NCBI GenBank assembly: GCA_030068075.1
Contig: CM057826.1
Span: 117,080,746 to 117,144,745, forward strand
Length of the DNA: 64,000 nucleotides
Reading direction: 5' to 3'
From: Paguma larvata
Lineage: Eukaryota; Chordata; Mammalia; Carnivora; Viverridae
This document shows, in pieces, positions 1-10,806 of this stretch. Below the pieces are notes generated by a model. It searched no databases, was not told the origin of the DNA, and was given only the letters and a program-made list of their open reading frames with translations. The position numbers were made by a program, and so were the translations under genes. How positions within the stretch are numbered: position 1 is the first letter of the stretch; each line of letters begins with the position of its first letter.

Positions 1-328
1 TTATTAAAAATTTAATTTTGGAAACACTTTCTATTCTGCAAAGAAAACTAAACCATTAACTCCAACTTTTAAAACCTAAACAGTGGGAGGGGGAGTATGT
101 TACTGAAATAAACTCATTAGTGCAAAGCCATTATGTGCAATAAACTACAATGAATTCTAACCATAACTAATTTTAAGCAAATGAATTAGTACCAATACAG
201 AATTTACATCTAAAACTATGAAATAATAATCAAATATAAAACCACAATTTAAAATAAAAAGATGAAAAGAAATATTAAATCTTAAAGATGTATAACAAAA
301 AATTTTTTGAATAGTATTTTTGAAACTC

Positions 329-330
329 AC
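329..330 (-). other. Splice donor of the PCDHA5-like exon
   Basis: On the minus strand the exon ends GACATC followed by GTGAGT. It is phase 0, as in the neighbouring exons. No better GT is visible in the next 60 bp. Confidence 0.8.
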
Positions 331-2685
331 GATGTCTGCAGAGCTGGGACCCTGAGGTAGGCTGGGGCTAAAGGCCATGAGGTCGGTCTTCGGCGGGCCC
401 TCCCCAGAGCACACCCTCTGCCGCCTCTGCTGCGAGTACGACCAGCTGCCCACCGCGCTGGAGCACACCAGCGTGGGCTTCCCCGGCCCGCACGCGCCCT
501 CGCCCGGCGGCGCCGAGCACCGCAGCGCCGTGTACAGCAGCAGCGTGAGCACCAACAGGCTGGACACCGCGCAGATGGCCACGATCAGGTACACGTTGAC
601 GTCCACCAGCGCCGTCTCCGCGCCCGCCGCACCCGCCAACGCCCGCGACGACGCCTTGGGCGCCTGGCCGCTCTCCACCAGCGACAGCAACACGGTGGCC
701 GTGGCCGTGAGCGCCGGCTCGCCGTGGTCCTTCACCAGCACCAGCAGGCGCTGGCGCGGCGAGTCCGCCTCGTCCAGGCCGCGCGTCGTGCTGATCTCGC
801 CCGTGTACAGCGCCACGCGGAACGGGCTGCGCGCGCCCCCCGCCGCCGCCTGCAGCTCGTACGTCAGCCACGCGTTGTAGCCGGAGTCCGCGTCCACCGC
901 GCGCACCTTCGCCACCACGTGGCCCGCGCCCACCGAGCGCCACACCAGCTCGCTCACCGCGCCGCCCCCGCCGCCCGCCCCGGGCAGCGGCAGCAGCGCG
1001 GGCGTGTTGTCGTTCTCGTCCAGCACGAACACCTGCAGCGTCACGTTGCTGCCCAGCGGAGGCACGCCCGCGTCGCGCGCGCTCACTTGGAACTGCAGCA
1101 GCTCCAGCTCCTCGTGGTCCAGCGGCTGCAGCGCGTACACCTTGCCGCTCTCCGCGTGCACCGACACGTAGCTCGACAGCGCGCGCTCGCCCACGCGCCG
1201 CTCCACCAGCGAGTAGGACACCAGCGCGTTCTCCTGCGCGTCCGAGTCCCGCGCCGACACCGTGAAGATGTGGCAGCCGGGCGGGTTGTTCTCCTTCACG
1301 AACACCGTGTACTCGGGCTGCGCGAATGCCGGCGCGTTGTCGTTCACGTCGGCCACCTCCACGGACACGCTGGCCGTGGCCGACAGCGAAGGCGAGCCTC
1401 CGTCCCGGGCGGTCACGACTAGAGCATAGTTCGCCACGCTCTCGCGGTCCAGGGCGCTGTCCAGCACCAGCGAATAGTAATTCTTGAAGGTGGACACCAG
1501 CTTGAAGGGAACGTGGGGCGACAGTGTGCAGGTCACCTGCCCATTGGGACCTGAGTCGCGATCGGATAGACTGATCAGGGCGATGACGGTCCCCAGTGAA
1601 GCGTCCTCTTGGACAGGCAGAGATATGGAGGTTATGACCATCTCTGGGGTATTATCATTCTCATCCAGGAGTTTTACTATAACTTTGCAGTGTCCAGTTA
1701 ATGGGAATGGACTTCTATCTACAGCATCAATATTAATTTCATATAAATTACAGTCTTCGTAATCCAGTTCTCCGTTCACTGTTATTTCCCCACTATTTGG
1801 ATTGATTATAAATTTAGATCGGACGTTGTCAAGAACAAGATTACTAAAAAGGTACACTATTTCCTTATTAATGCCGTCATCTGCATCTGTGGCATTCAGT
1901 TTAATAACTAATGTCCCATTCGGTGCATTTTCTAATAGTCTGATAGTATAAACTGATTTATCAAATTTGGGGGCATTATCATTCGCATCCAATACACTGA
2001 TCAATAATTGAACTGTACCTGTTAGTTCAGGTTTTCCTCCATCAATTGCAGTCAGTAATAAAAGATGTTCTTGGGTTTCTTCTCGATCTACTGCTTTCTT
2101 TAATACTAGCTCTAAAATGTTTGTTTCTTCTTCGTTTGTTTTAACGTCCAAGTCAAAATATTCATTAGGATTTAATTTGTATTTCAATTCTGCGTTTGCT
2201 CCGACATCCATATCAGACGCGCCCTCTAGCGGAAACCGTGAATCCACTATTCTTGACTCTAAAATGAATAATCTTTGTTCCTGCCGCAAGAACCTGGGCG
2301 GGTTGTCGTTAATGTCCTTCACCTCCACCTCCACATGGAAAACCTGCAGCGGCCGGTCCACGATCACCTCCAAGTGAATGCTGCACTCCGCGCTCCGCCC
2401 GCACAACGCCTCCCGGTCGATCCGAGCATTCACAAACAAAATGCCATTCTGCAGATTTACTTCCAGAAGGTCTCTATGACCTTTGGACGCCACTCGGAAA
2501 AGGCGCGGCACCAGCTCTGCCAGCTCCAGCCCCAGGTCCTGGGCGATGCGGCCCACGAAGGTGCCGTGTTTAACCTCCTCCGGGATCGAGTAGTGGACGT
2601 GGCCGCTCCCTGCCTCCAAGGCTGTGAGAAGCAGAAGCAAGAGCAGCAGGCGCCGGGAACCTGGCCTCCTCTGGGAATATACCAT
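331..2685 (-). CDS. PCDHA5: Protocadherin alpha variable exon, PCDHA5-like (exon 1 coding part, 785 codons)
   Basis: Clustered protocadherin alpha isoform, a neuronal homophilic adhesion and self-recognition receptor of the plasma membrane. Visible: signal peptide about 1-28 with a run of eight Leu; six cadherin repeats with Ca-binding linkers [36 protein letters not shown] and [10 protein letters not shown]; membrane helix about 698-721; variable tail with SYSQQRRQR and [12 protein letters not shown]. The exon ends in frame at ATC before GTGAGT (donor at 330-329), phase 0 like its neighbours; reading beyond it to 157 is intron. The ATG has G at -3 and G at +4. EC1 reads GHRD where the other four exons read GRGD, so the RGD motif is absent. 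The tail after SLP is only 8 residues, against 18-21 in the others. The PCDHA5 assignment comes from remembered EC2-EC3 similarity to human ([29 protein letters not shown]) and from cluster order. The constant exons are outside the window. Confidence 0.9.
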
Positions 2686-2906
2686 CGCAAATTCGTTGCA
2701 ATTTTCAAATGTCTATTGCACTACCACACGATAGCTTTTGGAAACCTAACTCCCAATTTGCTATAATTTTTTATTTGCTCACCTTTTCGGCTTCAGCATC
2801 AGAGTAAAAAATGGAGTGGCCTTTATCCTGTCTAAGGAAATAAACTCACTGTATTCCTTTATTACGGGAAAAAAAAAAAAAAAAACACTGCTAAATTTGC
2901 GGTTTC

Positions 2907-2922
2907 CAGCGCCATCAAGTGG
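2907..2922 (-). promoter_or_regulatory. CSE / CTCF-like promoter element of the PCDHA5-like exon
   Basis: Minus strand reads CCACTTGATGGCGCTG, close to the CTCF core and containing the CGCT box known from clustered protocadherin promoters. It lies about 230 bp upstream of the ATG. It differs from the other four elements in this window (TGGCGCTG in place of TGTCGCTG). Confidence 0.75.
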
Positions 2923-2924
2923 AC

Positions 2925-5165
2925 GGAAGGGTGAGTGTTTACTTTGTTATGCTTTATTTGCTTCCATTCGTTAAATATTTCCAAATTTCAATGACTCTTA
3001 GGTATTCTTTATTTTCCTTCTCTCTAATCAAAATGTATTATTAAAATTAGAATAAAGTATATCACTTTTCATTAAAATATTGCAAAATCAATTCTACTTT
3101 AGTCATGCTACACCAATCTTTACTAGAGTAATTTGTATTGGTCTATTTATAGAATTCCTAACTAACTTTAAAAGCTTTAGTTTTTCATTTATTTCCAGAT
3201 TTAAATATATCTTATTAAATTTCTTGAATGATTTCTATTATTTTGATGGGATATTTGTAACTACTTCTATGTTTTCATGAAAAAAATTTATATTCCTATT
3301 TGCAATATTTAATATTGACTTTTTGTTGATGTTATTTTCAAAGTAACAACCTATTTCAATACCATTCTTGTCTGTGTTCCTTTTTGGAAGTCTGATATTC
3401 AAATTACTAAAAATCCATTTCTTTAATTTCCATATCACCTACTTTTACTGTTGATTAAAATAATTTGGAGATTTACATTTTCTAGGGGTCAAAATCATAG
3501 TATGACTTGGCCAATATTTTGACACTACTTTTGAAAATTAGATGCATCTATGCAGCATTTCTTCAACTTGCCATTCCTGACAAATCATAGTTGATATAAA
3601 TTGTGAAAACACATATCTTTCCTTTTATGCAGCAAATTAAGCTACTAATATTGCATGTAGATATACTACTCCATAAAATGTTTGGGTTTCAGTAAAAATT
3701 AAAAGATAGAAATCACAGTATTAACTGGACTAACTCTATGTTAATTTCATCTCTTTTTAATCATCCAGTTGATTTGCTGCATGATACCACTTGGACTTAT
3801 TTCTAAATATGGTCAGAAGGAAACATTCCCAAAAGAAAATGTCACCAATTTTTTCCACTGAAAAAGTATTTAACTTTCTGCTTGTGAATGGAATACTCCC
3901 TAGAATTCCATAAATTTTAAAAAATACTCCTTACCTATGAAGACATAGGGTCCAAGATATCAATAATTCTATTATTTGATATTTTTATATGTAAAGCATA
4001 AACTCCAAATTTGTTCCTTGGGTTTGGTTTAAGTGATATATGGGACTTGAAGTATGATTTTGGTATCAAAGTATAGAACAAATGAGGAAAAGTGTAATAT
4101 AAAAAATAGTGAGAAGATAATAAGAATTTGGTAATAAAATACAAAGTTAATTAAAATACAGTTGCTTCCCAGTGTTCAAGGTAGTAAAGATACCGGATAA
4201 TGTTATTGGATGCATTTTTTATATAATATTTTACAGTACATTTACCATTACCTTAATTTTTTCAAAGATTCTTATTCTACTAACGTGGTTCCCCTCAGGA
4301 CTCAGATCACCCAAACACTAAAGAATTTTCAATTTTCAAGATTACTTATGTATTCCTGATAATGATAATTTGAAAACAGTTTAATATACAAAAGTAAAAA
4401 CAAAAAATGATAATAAATGTGTTGAAAATATCATCAGTTAAGGTCGATTTAGCTACTATTATAGAACCACGACTGATGTGAAATGCCAAAAGCATATTAT
4501 AAATACATTTACTTTTGAAAAAAGCCAATGTCAAGTATTTAAAAGCCAAACTGACAGTGGGATGTTAACTATGTGTGCATGGTAATTTATAGAGTATTTT
4601 CAGTATATATTTAAATATTTTGAAAGTATACACAAAGGAAAAAATGGCATCAACAGTATGACATGTTTCTTTTCGTTTGTAATTTTTTTTCATATAAAAA
4701 TTTCAGGGGAAAACAAGACTCTTGACATTTGACCCATCTTCACATCTGTTCAATAGTATTAAGTTTTGGGATTATCACCTTGCATTTTTCTTTCAATACT
4801 CACCTCTTTTGGGTGGTAAAGTTCTCAACAATTGTAGACTCTCTGGTCTTAATTCCATAGACAACACCACAGGAAGATAAAATTTTTAGATCTTTTTTCC
4901 AAGCCATTATATCACTAAAATATTATAGATTACCTTATTAACTTATCTTTAATTTGCTAGTTTCTCTAAAAATTTTAGTTATATGTAAACCTTGATCCAG
5001 AAATAAAACTCCTTCCTTGACAATGAATTTAGGTTAAGAAAACCAGATAGAGTTTTGAAGTATCTCTACTTAATATAAGGGGAAGCATTCAGGAAGCTGT
5101 TGCACTAGAAAATTTAATTTCGCACTGAGGTCTAGATGTCCTTCATTACATACAAAACTCCAAAA
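2925..5165. other. AT-rich intergenic DNA, nothing recognised
   Basis: Upstream of the A5-like promoter. No open frame of note, no SINE, no clear L1. Confidence 0.6.
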
Positions 5166-5367
5166 TAGAGGCAGCTGGGTGGCTCAGTCAGTTAAGAGTC
5201 CAGCTTCAGCTCAGGTCATGATCTCATGGCTCGTGAGTTCAAGGGTCTCTGTGCTGACCACTCAGGGCTTGGAGCCCACTTCAGATTCTGTGTCTTCTTC
5301 TCTCTCTGCCCCTTCCCCGCTTATGCTCTCTCTCTCTCTCCTTCAAAAATAAACATTAAAAAAAAAC
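5166..5367 (+). mobile_element. Can-SINE
   Basis: tRNA-like head with GGGTGGCTCAGTCAG, CT-rich part, AATAAACATT and A tail. Confidence 0.93.
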
Positions 5368-6396
5368 CCACCAGAATAAAATTTTAATAAGCCATATTTC
5401 TCTCCACAAAAGTCTACCACACTGCCCGAAAATAACACATGAAGTTGAAGCACTCTTAAAGATTTATAAATTTATGCTGCTATACCAAATTTGACAAAAA
5501 ATTTAATTATTCAAAATTATCCTATGAAAGCACATTTGTGCATATGGTATATATCCTTACATTAATTTTCTAATGGTTCAACTTCCCTATAAAATACTCT
5601 ACTAAAATATTTATATCTTATATCCATTCTAGGGAGAAAAATCTGAGAGTAATTTTAAAGTACCTCTAAGTGAAAAAGTAAATTACATTAAAAATAGTTT
5701 TTACTCACAATCCCATTGCCTTTGGCTCTTTTAAAAGTAGAAAGGGACAATAGATCCAAGTTTTAAAACTTTTGGTTCTATTCTCTGTATTCACATTAAC
5801 ATCCATGTGGCCTCAAGCAAGTCTTTTATGTGTCTGAGCCCCGGTTTATTCATCATTTAATTGAGAGAAATTATGATCTTTTAGGTCATATTCACTTTTA
5901 AAACCCTAGGTCAAGTGAATAGAAACTTGCTGAGGTACACGATTCTTATTGTATTAGCCAGTGTCCAGGGTAAAAAAAAAAGAAGAAGAAGAAGAAAGCA
6001 GGGTAATTAAACAATAATAAACTTCAATAAGCTTGGTTCTTATGATTCAGTGGTGAGCAGGAAGAAAAATTTTCAAATAAAGTACAAAATTTCTATTCTA
6101 TTTCATATGAGACTACAAAATAGAAGTGGGGAGTGAGTGGGAAGGAAAAAATTTTCAGACACCATTATCATAGATTAAAAAGGAAAAGAAATAAAATGTT
6201 TATTTCAAATAAAACTTTTCCATAAACCCTAAATCCATTATCTATCAAATATTTATGTTGTCTGTCTTTTGAGGACTATAATGACATCTACAACTATAAA
6301 TTCTCAAGCACAATATCCAGAACTCAATACAAAATTATCAGGCTTACCAAGCAAGAGGATCATGAGGAAAACTGCACATTAAAAAAGGCACACATA
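5368..6396. other. AT-rich intergenic DNA, nothing recognised
   Basis: Contains a short AGA run (5980-5998) only. Confidence 0.55.
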
Positions 6397-6612
6397 GGGA
6401 CGTCTGGGTGGCTCAGTGAGGCGTCCTTCAGACTTTGGCTCAGACCAAGATCTCCTGGTTTGTGGGTTGGAGCCCTGCCTGGAGCTCTCTGCTGACAGCT
6501 CAGAACCTGGAGCCTGTTTCATATTCTGTGTCTCCCTCTCTCTCTCTCTCTCCGCCCTTCCCCCACTTGTGTCTGTCTCCATTTCAAAAATAAAATAAAC
6601 ATTAAAAAATTT
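6397..6612 (+). mobile_element. Can-SINE
   Basis: Head GTCTGGGTGGCTCAG, CT-rich tract, AAATAAACATT, A tail. Confidence 0.93.
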
Positions 6613-7446
6613 AATAACAGATTGAATTAAAAGAAAATTGCTGACGCAGAAGACTGGTCAGAATAAATATTCAACATGTAATAAAGAGACCAAAATTGTC
6701 TTCAAAAAACAGAAAGGGGAATAAAAAATATGAGAGATATGGTGAAAATATTTCATACACAAAGCACTTAGTTGCAAAAGAGGAGGATTTAAAAAACATG
6801 ATGCAGAAGCGATAGATGAAGTTAAACTGCTGAATTTTTTTCTGTGCTGATGAAAGACATCTATCCACATAGTCAAGCTTTCAAAACTGCAAACAAGATA
6901 AAATCAAAGAAAACTAAAACTGAGCATATAATAAAGCCATTGAAAAATTTTAATGGCAAAGAAAATTATAAAAAGCAGCTGGAGGAAAAGAGAAAAGGCA
7001 CACTAACTGAGCAATAAACTTAACAGTCATTTATTTCAAGAACGACATTCACTCCAGGGATATCATCTTGAAAACGCTAAGAAAAAAATTACTTCCAACC
7101 CAGAATTCAATACTCAGCAAAACTATTTTTCAAAAGTGATGATGAAATAAGCATATTTCTGATATACAAAAAGTTGGAGAATTCTTTACCACCACTAAAA
7201 GAGATATTAAAGAATTTCTTCAGAAGAAAAATGATCCCAGAAAGAAACAAAAACAAAAGTAACTGTACAAAACACAAAATGTAATCTTTGCCTATAACAA
7301 ATGTATAACCAAAAGGCATAACATCAAACAAAAGTAGAAGCGAGTTAATGGTTATTATTGAAGGCCCTAGCATTGTCTGAAAGTGGCAAATTAATTTAGA
7401 TTTTAATAAGTCAGTGATGCTTGTTTTAAAGTCTAGGAAATCTGAG

Positions 7447-7655
7447 GTGCCTGAGTGGATCAGTTGGTTAAGGGTCCAACTTTGGCTGAGGTCATGATCT
7501 TCCAGTTCCTGGGTTTGAGCCCCACTTTGGGCTCTATGCTGATGGCTCAGAGACTGGTGTCTGCTTCAGATTCTGTGTCTCCCTCTCTCCCTGCCTCTCC
7601 CCTGCTTGCATTCTCTCTCTCTCTCAAAAATAAATAAACTTTAAAAAATTTTTAA
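7447..7655 (+). mobile_element. Can-SINE
   Basis: Head GTGCCTGAGTGGATCAG, mutated; CT-rich tract and A-rich end. Lies in the old L1. Confidence 0.92.
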
Positions 7656-8081
7656 TAAAAAGTAAAATCCAGGAAAGCAATAAAGAAATTAGTAAAAGAA
7701 TGTGCTATGTAATTTAAAAAATAATAGAAAGAGAAAAATGAGTAATTAAAATATACTAATCCAGAATCACTAAATTCTACTTCAGAAACCAATAATATTT
7801 ACACTTTATGTTAACTAACTAGAATTTAAATAAAAATTTAAAATATATACACTAATCCAGATAAAGACAGAAAAGGAAGACGAATACAAAAGAATTTAAA
7901 AGACCTTTTAAAAACTACAGCAAATATAATTAATAATAAATTATTTAAATTTTTCCTTTGACTTCATAAATGAGACAAGGTTCCTGACAACTGCCATTTC
8001 TACTTAACATAGTGCTAGTGATCCTACTCAATGCCATAAGGCACACAAAAGATACAATGGATATAAGAATTGGGAAGGAAA

Positions 8082-8290
8082 GGGGCACCTGGGTGACTCA
8101 GTTAAGCAACAAACTCTTGATTTCGGCTCAGGTCATGATCTCACTGGTTCATGAAATCAAGTTCCATGTCGGTCTCTTCATTGACAGTGCGGAGTCTTCT
8201 TGGGATTCTCTCTTTCCTTCCCTCTCTACCCCTCCCCCACACTTGCTCTCTTTCTCTCTCTCTCTCAAAATAAATAAACATTAAAAGAAA
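8082..8290 (+). mobile_element. Can-SINE
   Basis: Head GGCACCTGGGTGACTCAG with a small deletion, CT-rich tract, AATAAACATT. Confidence 0.92.
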
Positions 8291-8816
8291 CAAAAACAAA
8301 ATCAAACCACGCCATACATTCAGATGTGCCATTTTTAAACAGAAAATAATTTAACTTAAAGCTGATATTTTTAATGATTACCAATGGCAAATACCTAAAA
8401 ATAAATCTAGTGAAATATGTAAAGGACCTCTATACAGAAAATCATGAAATATTAGAAACATTACAAATTATTTAAATAGGTCATGCTCATTAACTGAATG
8501 ACTCATCTTTATAAAGATGTCAATGTGCTTTACATTTCTAAATAGCTTCAACGCAATCCAAATAAAAACCTCACTAAATTGTTCTTATGAAATTTATATA
8601 CAAATTTAGATGGAAATGGAAGAGGTAACAAGGCATTGATGTAAAAATATGTTTTTAAGTCAGAAAGATTAGAACAACAAAAAAGACCATGCCCATATAA
8701 TGGATATTTTATAAAAACATGTGGAATTCATTTTCAAGAAATGGTGCTGTTTCAGTTGAATGTCTTTGGGGGAAAATTAATCTTGACCCCTATGGCACAA
8801 AAAACTAAAGGATTCT

Positions 8817-9036
8817 GGGGCGCCTGGGTGGCTCAGATGGTTGAGCGGCCGACTTCGGCTCAGGTCATGATCTCACGGTCTGTGAGTTCGAGCCCCACGT
8901 CGGGCTCTGTGCTGGTGGCTCGGGGCCTGGAGCCTGCTTCAGATTCTGTGTCTCCCTCTCTCTGCCCTTCCCTTGCTCATACTCTGTCTCTATGTCTCTC
9001 AACAATAAATAAACGTTAAAAAAATTAAAAAAAAAC
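8817..9036 (+). mobile_element. Can-SINE with 15-bp target-site duplication
   Basis: Near-consensus copy; flanks AAACTAAAGGATTCT at 8802-8816 and 9037-9051 are identical. Confidence 0.96.
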
Positions 9037-9594
9037 AAACTAAAGGATTCTAAAAGTATTCTATATCTAACATGAACAATGAAACAAAACATACCAAAGA
9101 AATTGTCTACATGACACAGAATAAAAATGAAGATTATTTAACTTAACTGTAATTAAAAATATCTTTTCACCAAAAGACAAAATAATGAAGAGCAGGAGTG
9201 CAAAAGCAAGAAAGTTATTATATCCAGAATATATGAAATTTTCAAAAAGAAATAGAAAATGCAACACAATAGAAAAATAGGCAGAGACTCAAACACCATT
9301 GTAAAGGTACGATACAAAGTGGCCAATCATATTAATAAAAAAAGGTCCTCGACCTCTTTTATAAATCAGGAAACATAAAACGGAAATACTAAACACACCC
9401 AGCAAAATAGCAACGACATAAACAATCTGACAAAGCCACATTCTGGAGATGATGTGGAGCAATACGCTGTTAGCACAGTGTAAATGGGTAAAAATATTTG
9501 ATATATTAAAGATGAATATATGCAAATATTTTATGTCCTACTAATTTCAATTCTACTTAAATAACAGAGAAAACTGTGTACATGGGCACTGAAA

Positions 9595-9795
9595 ATATTT
9601 TTTTAAGTTTATGTATTTATTTCGAGAGACAGAGAGAGCGTGCACAAGCAGGTGAGGGGCAGAGAGGAGAGACAGAATGCCAAGCAGGCTCTACGGGGAT
9701 GCAGGGCGCAAACCCATGAACCTTGAAATCATGACCTGAGCTAAGATCCAGAGTCAGTCAGTCACTCAATTGACTAAGCCACCCTGGCACCCCAA
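9595..9795 (-). mobile_element. Can-SINE
   Basis: Reversed copy: T-rich start, GA-rich tract, end at GCCACCCTGGCACCCC. Confidence 0.92.
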
Positions 9796-10149
9796 AAAAT
9801 TTTAATACATTTATGGCAACATTATTTGAAGTAGACACAAGGAGAAACAATGTGAAATCCTCAACGGTGAGGTAAATAACTCACACTATAGTCGTAAAAT
9901 AAACTACTGGAGAGAAAACAAACTAAATGAACTCCAACTGCCCACGGCAATATGGATGATTCCATAGAACGATGAACGATAACTATGAAGAACACACGAA
10001 CACAGGCACAGACATAACACATTTTGTGCAATTATATTTAGATAAAGCACAGGAAATACGTAAAAACTAGTAACACTTCTAGAGTTAAAACTGTTGTTAC
10101 ATTTGGGGAGAAATAAGGAAAACTGATTTTGGAGGTACATTTAAGTAGC

Positions 10150-10384
10150 TTTGTTTTTTGAGAGAGAGTTTGCAAGTGAGTGAGAGGCAGAGAGAGAGAG
10201 AATTCCATGAGGAGCAGAGAGAGAGGGAGACAGAGAGAGAGGGAGACAGAGAGAGAGAGAGGGAGAAGTGGGCCTCACCCAAAGCGGGCTGGGTTTTGCC
10301 CCAATCTGGGCTTGACTCAGGAATCATGAGATCATGACCTGAGCGGAAGTCAGATGCTTAACCGACTGAGCCACCCTGGTGCCC
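10150..10384 (-). mobile_element. Can-SINE with expanded GA tract
   Basis: Reversed copy; the GA-rich part (10182-10266) is expanded to about 85 bp; end at GCCACCCTGGTGCCC. Confidence 0.92.
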
Positions 10385-10804
10385 GAAATTTGAGTAGTAT
10401 CTTAAGTGGAATAGAAGTAACAAAAGGTTTCACTTTCAAATAATTGAATGAGTTATATTACTATATTTAGGCACTTTTCAATGTATTATAGGTAAATAAA
10501 AGGAAAAGCGTCTCTTAAAAGTTGATTACAACTGAAAATAAACAGGTGGAGATGGTAAGCACAAAATTTATAACAATAGTTATAGAAATAATGCATTGAA
10601 TAATGAAGACCTTAAAACTACATATGTTGCCTTGGAGTCCTAGAATTCTAAAAGATACCAGCTAAACTGAATATAAAAAAGTAAAACAGCATGTCAGAGA
10701 AATTTCATTCTGAACTTTTTTTAATCAGGAAGATATTGATAGAATAAAGGAAAATAAAACCTTAGATTAAATAATTCAGATTAAATAAAGGATATTTAAA
10801 ACTA

Positions 10805-10806
10805 AC
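10805..10806 (-). other. Splice donor of the PCDHA4-like exon
   Basis: TCAAAG followed by GTTAGT on the minus strand, phase 0 after Lys, where the family joins to the constant exon beginning PRQPNP. Confidence 0.85.

Larger units (their letters stand above)
6620..10720 (+). mobile_element. Old LINE-1, broken by SINEs
   Basis: Between the A5-like and A4-like exons. L1-type ORF1/ORF2 boundary sequence lies around 6990-7300, ORF2 pieces around 8390-8600 (the GGACCTCTATACAGAAAATC region) and 9060-9300, and a 3' region around 9840-10130. It is heavily mutated and interrupted by five SINEs. Limits are approximate. Confidence 0.65.

Noticed and set aside
157..330. Reading frame of the A5-like exon continuing beyond GTGAGT
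   Set aside because: Intron read-through; same pattern after the donors of the other exons (10762-10806, 17249-17371, 23823-23945, 33531-33554).
368..943. Minus-strand Gly/Arg/Ala-rich frames of 190-230 codons in the 3' part of each exon
   Set aside because: A second frame of the same exon, open only because of high GC; repeats in all copies and ends at the same codon shift.
724..1422. Long plus-strand frame (232 codons, Arg/His-rich), repeated at 11230, 17804, 24378 and 33984
   Set aside because: Antisense shadow of the GC-rich 3' half of each PCDHA exon; it has the same sequence because the exons are homogenised, and shows no protein features of its own.
8817..8890. tRNA gene
   Set aside because: The tRNA-like box A/B text is the head of a SINE; it repeats in every SINE of the window and has no acceptor-stem match.
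8741..9019. Small frames of 60-110 codons such as AQSVERPTSAQVMISRSVSSSP, found at many places
   Set aside because: Translations of Can-SINEs; the same peptide recurs wherever a SINE lies in that orientation.
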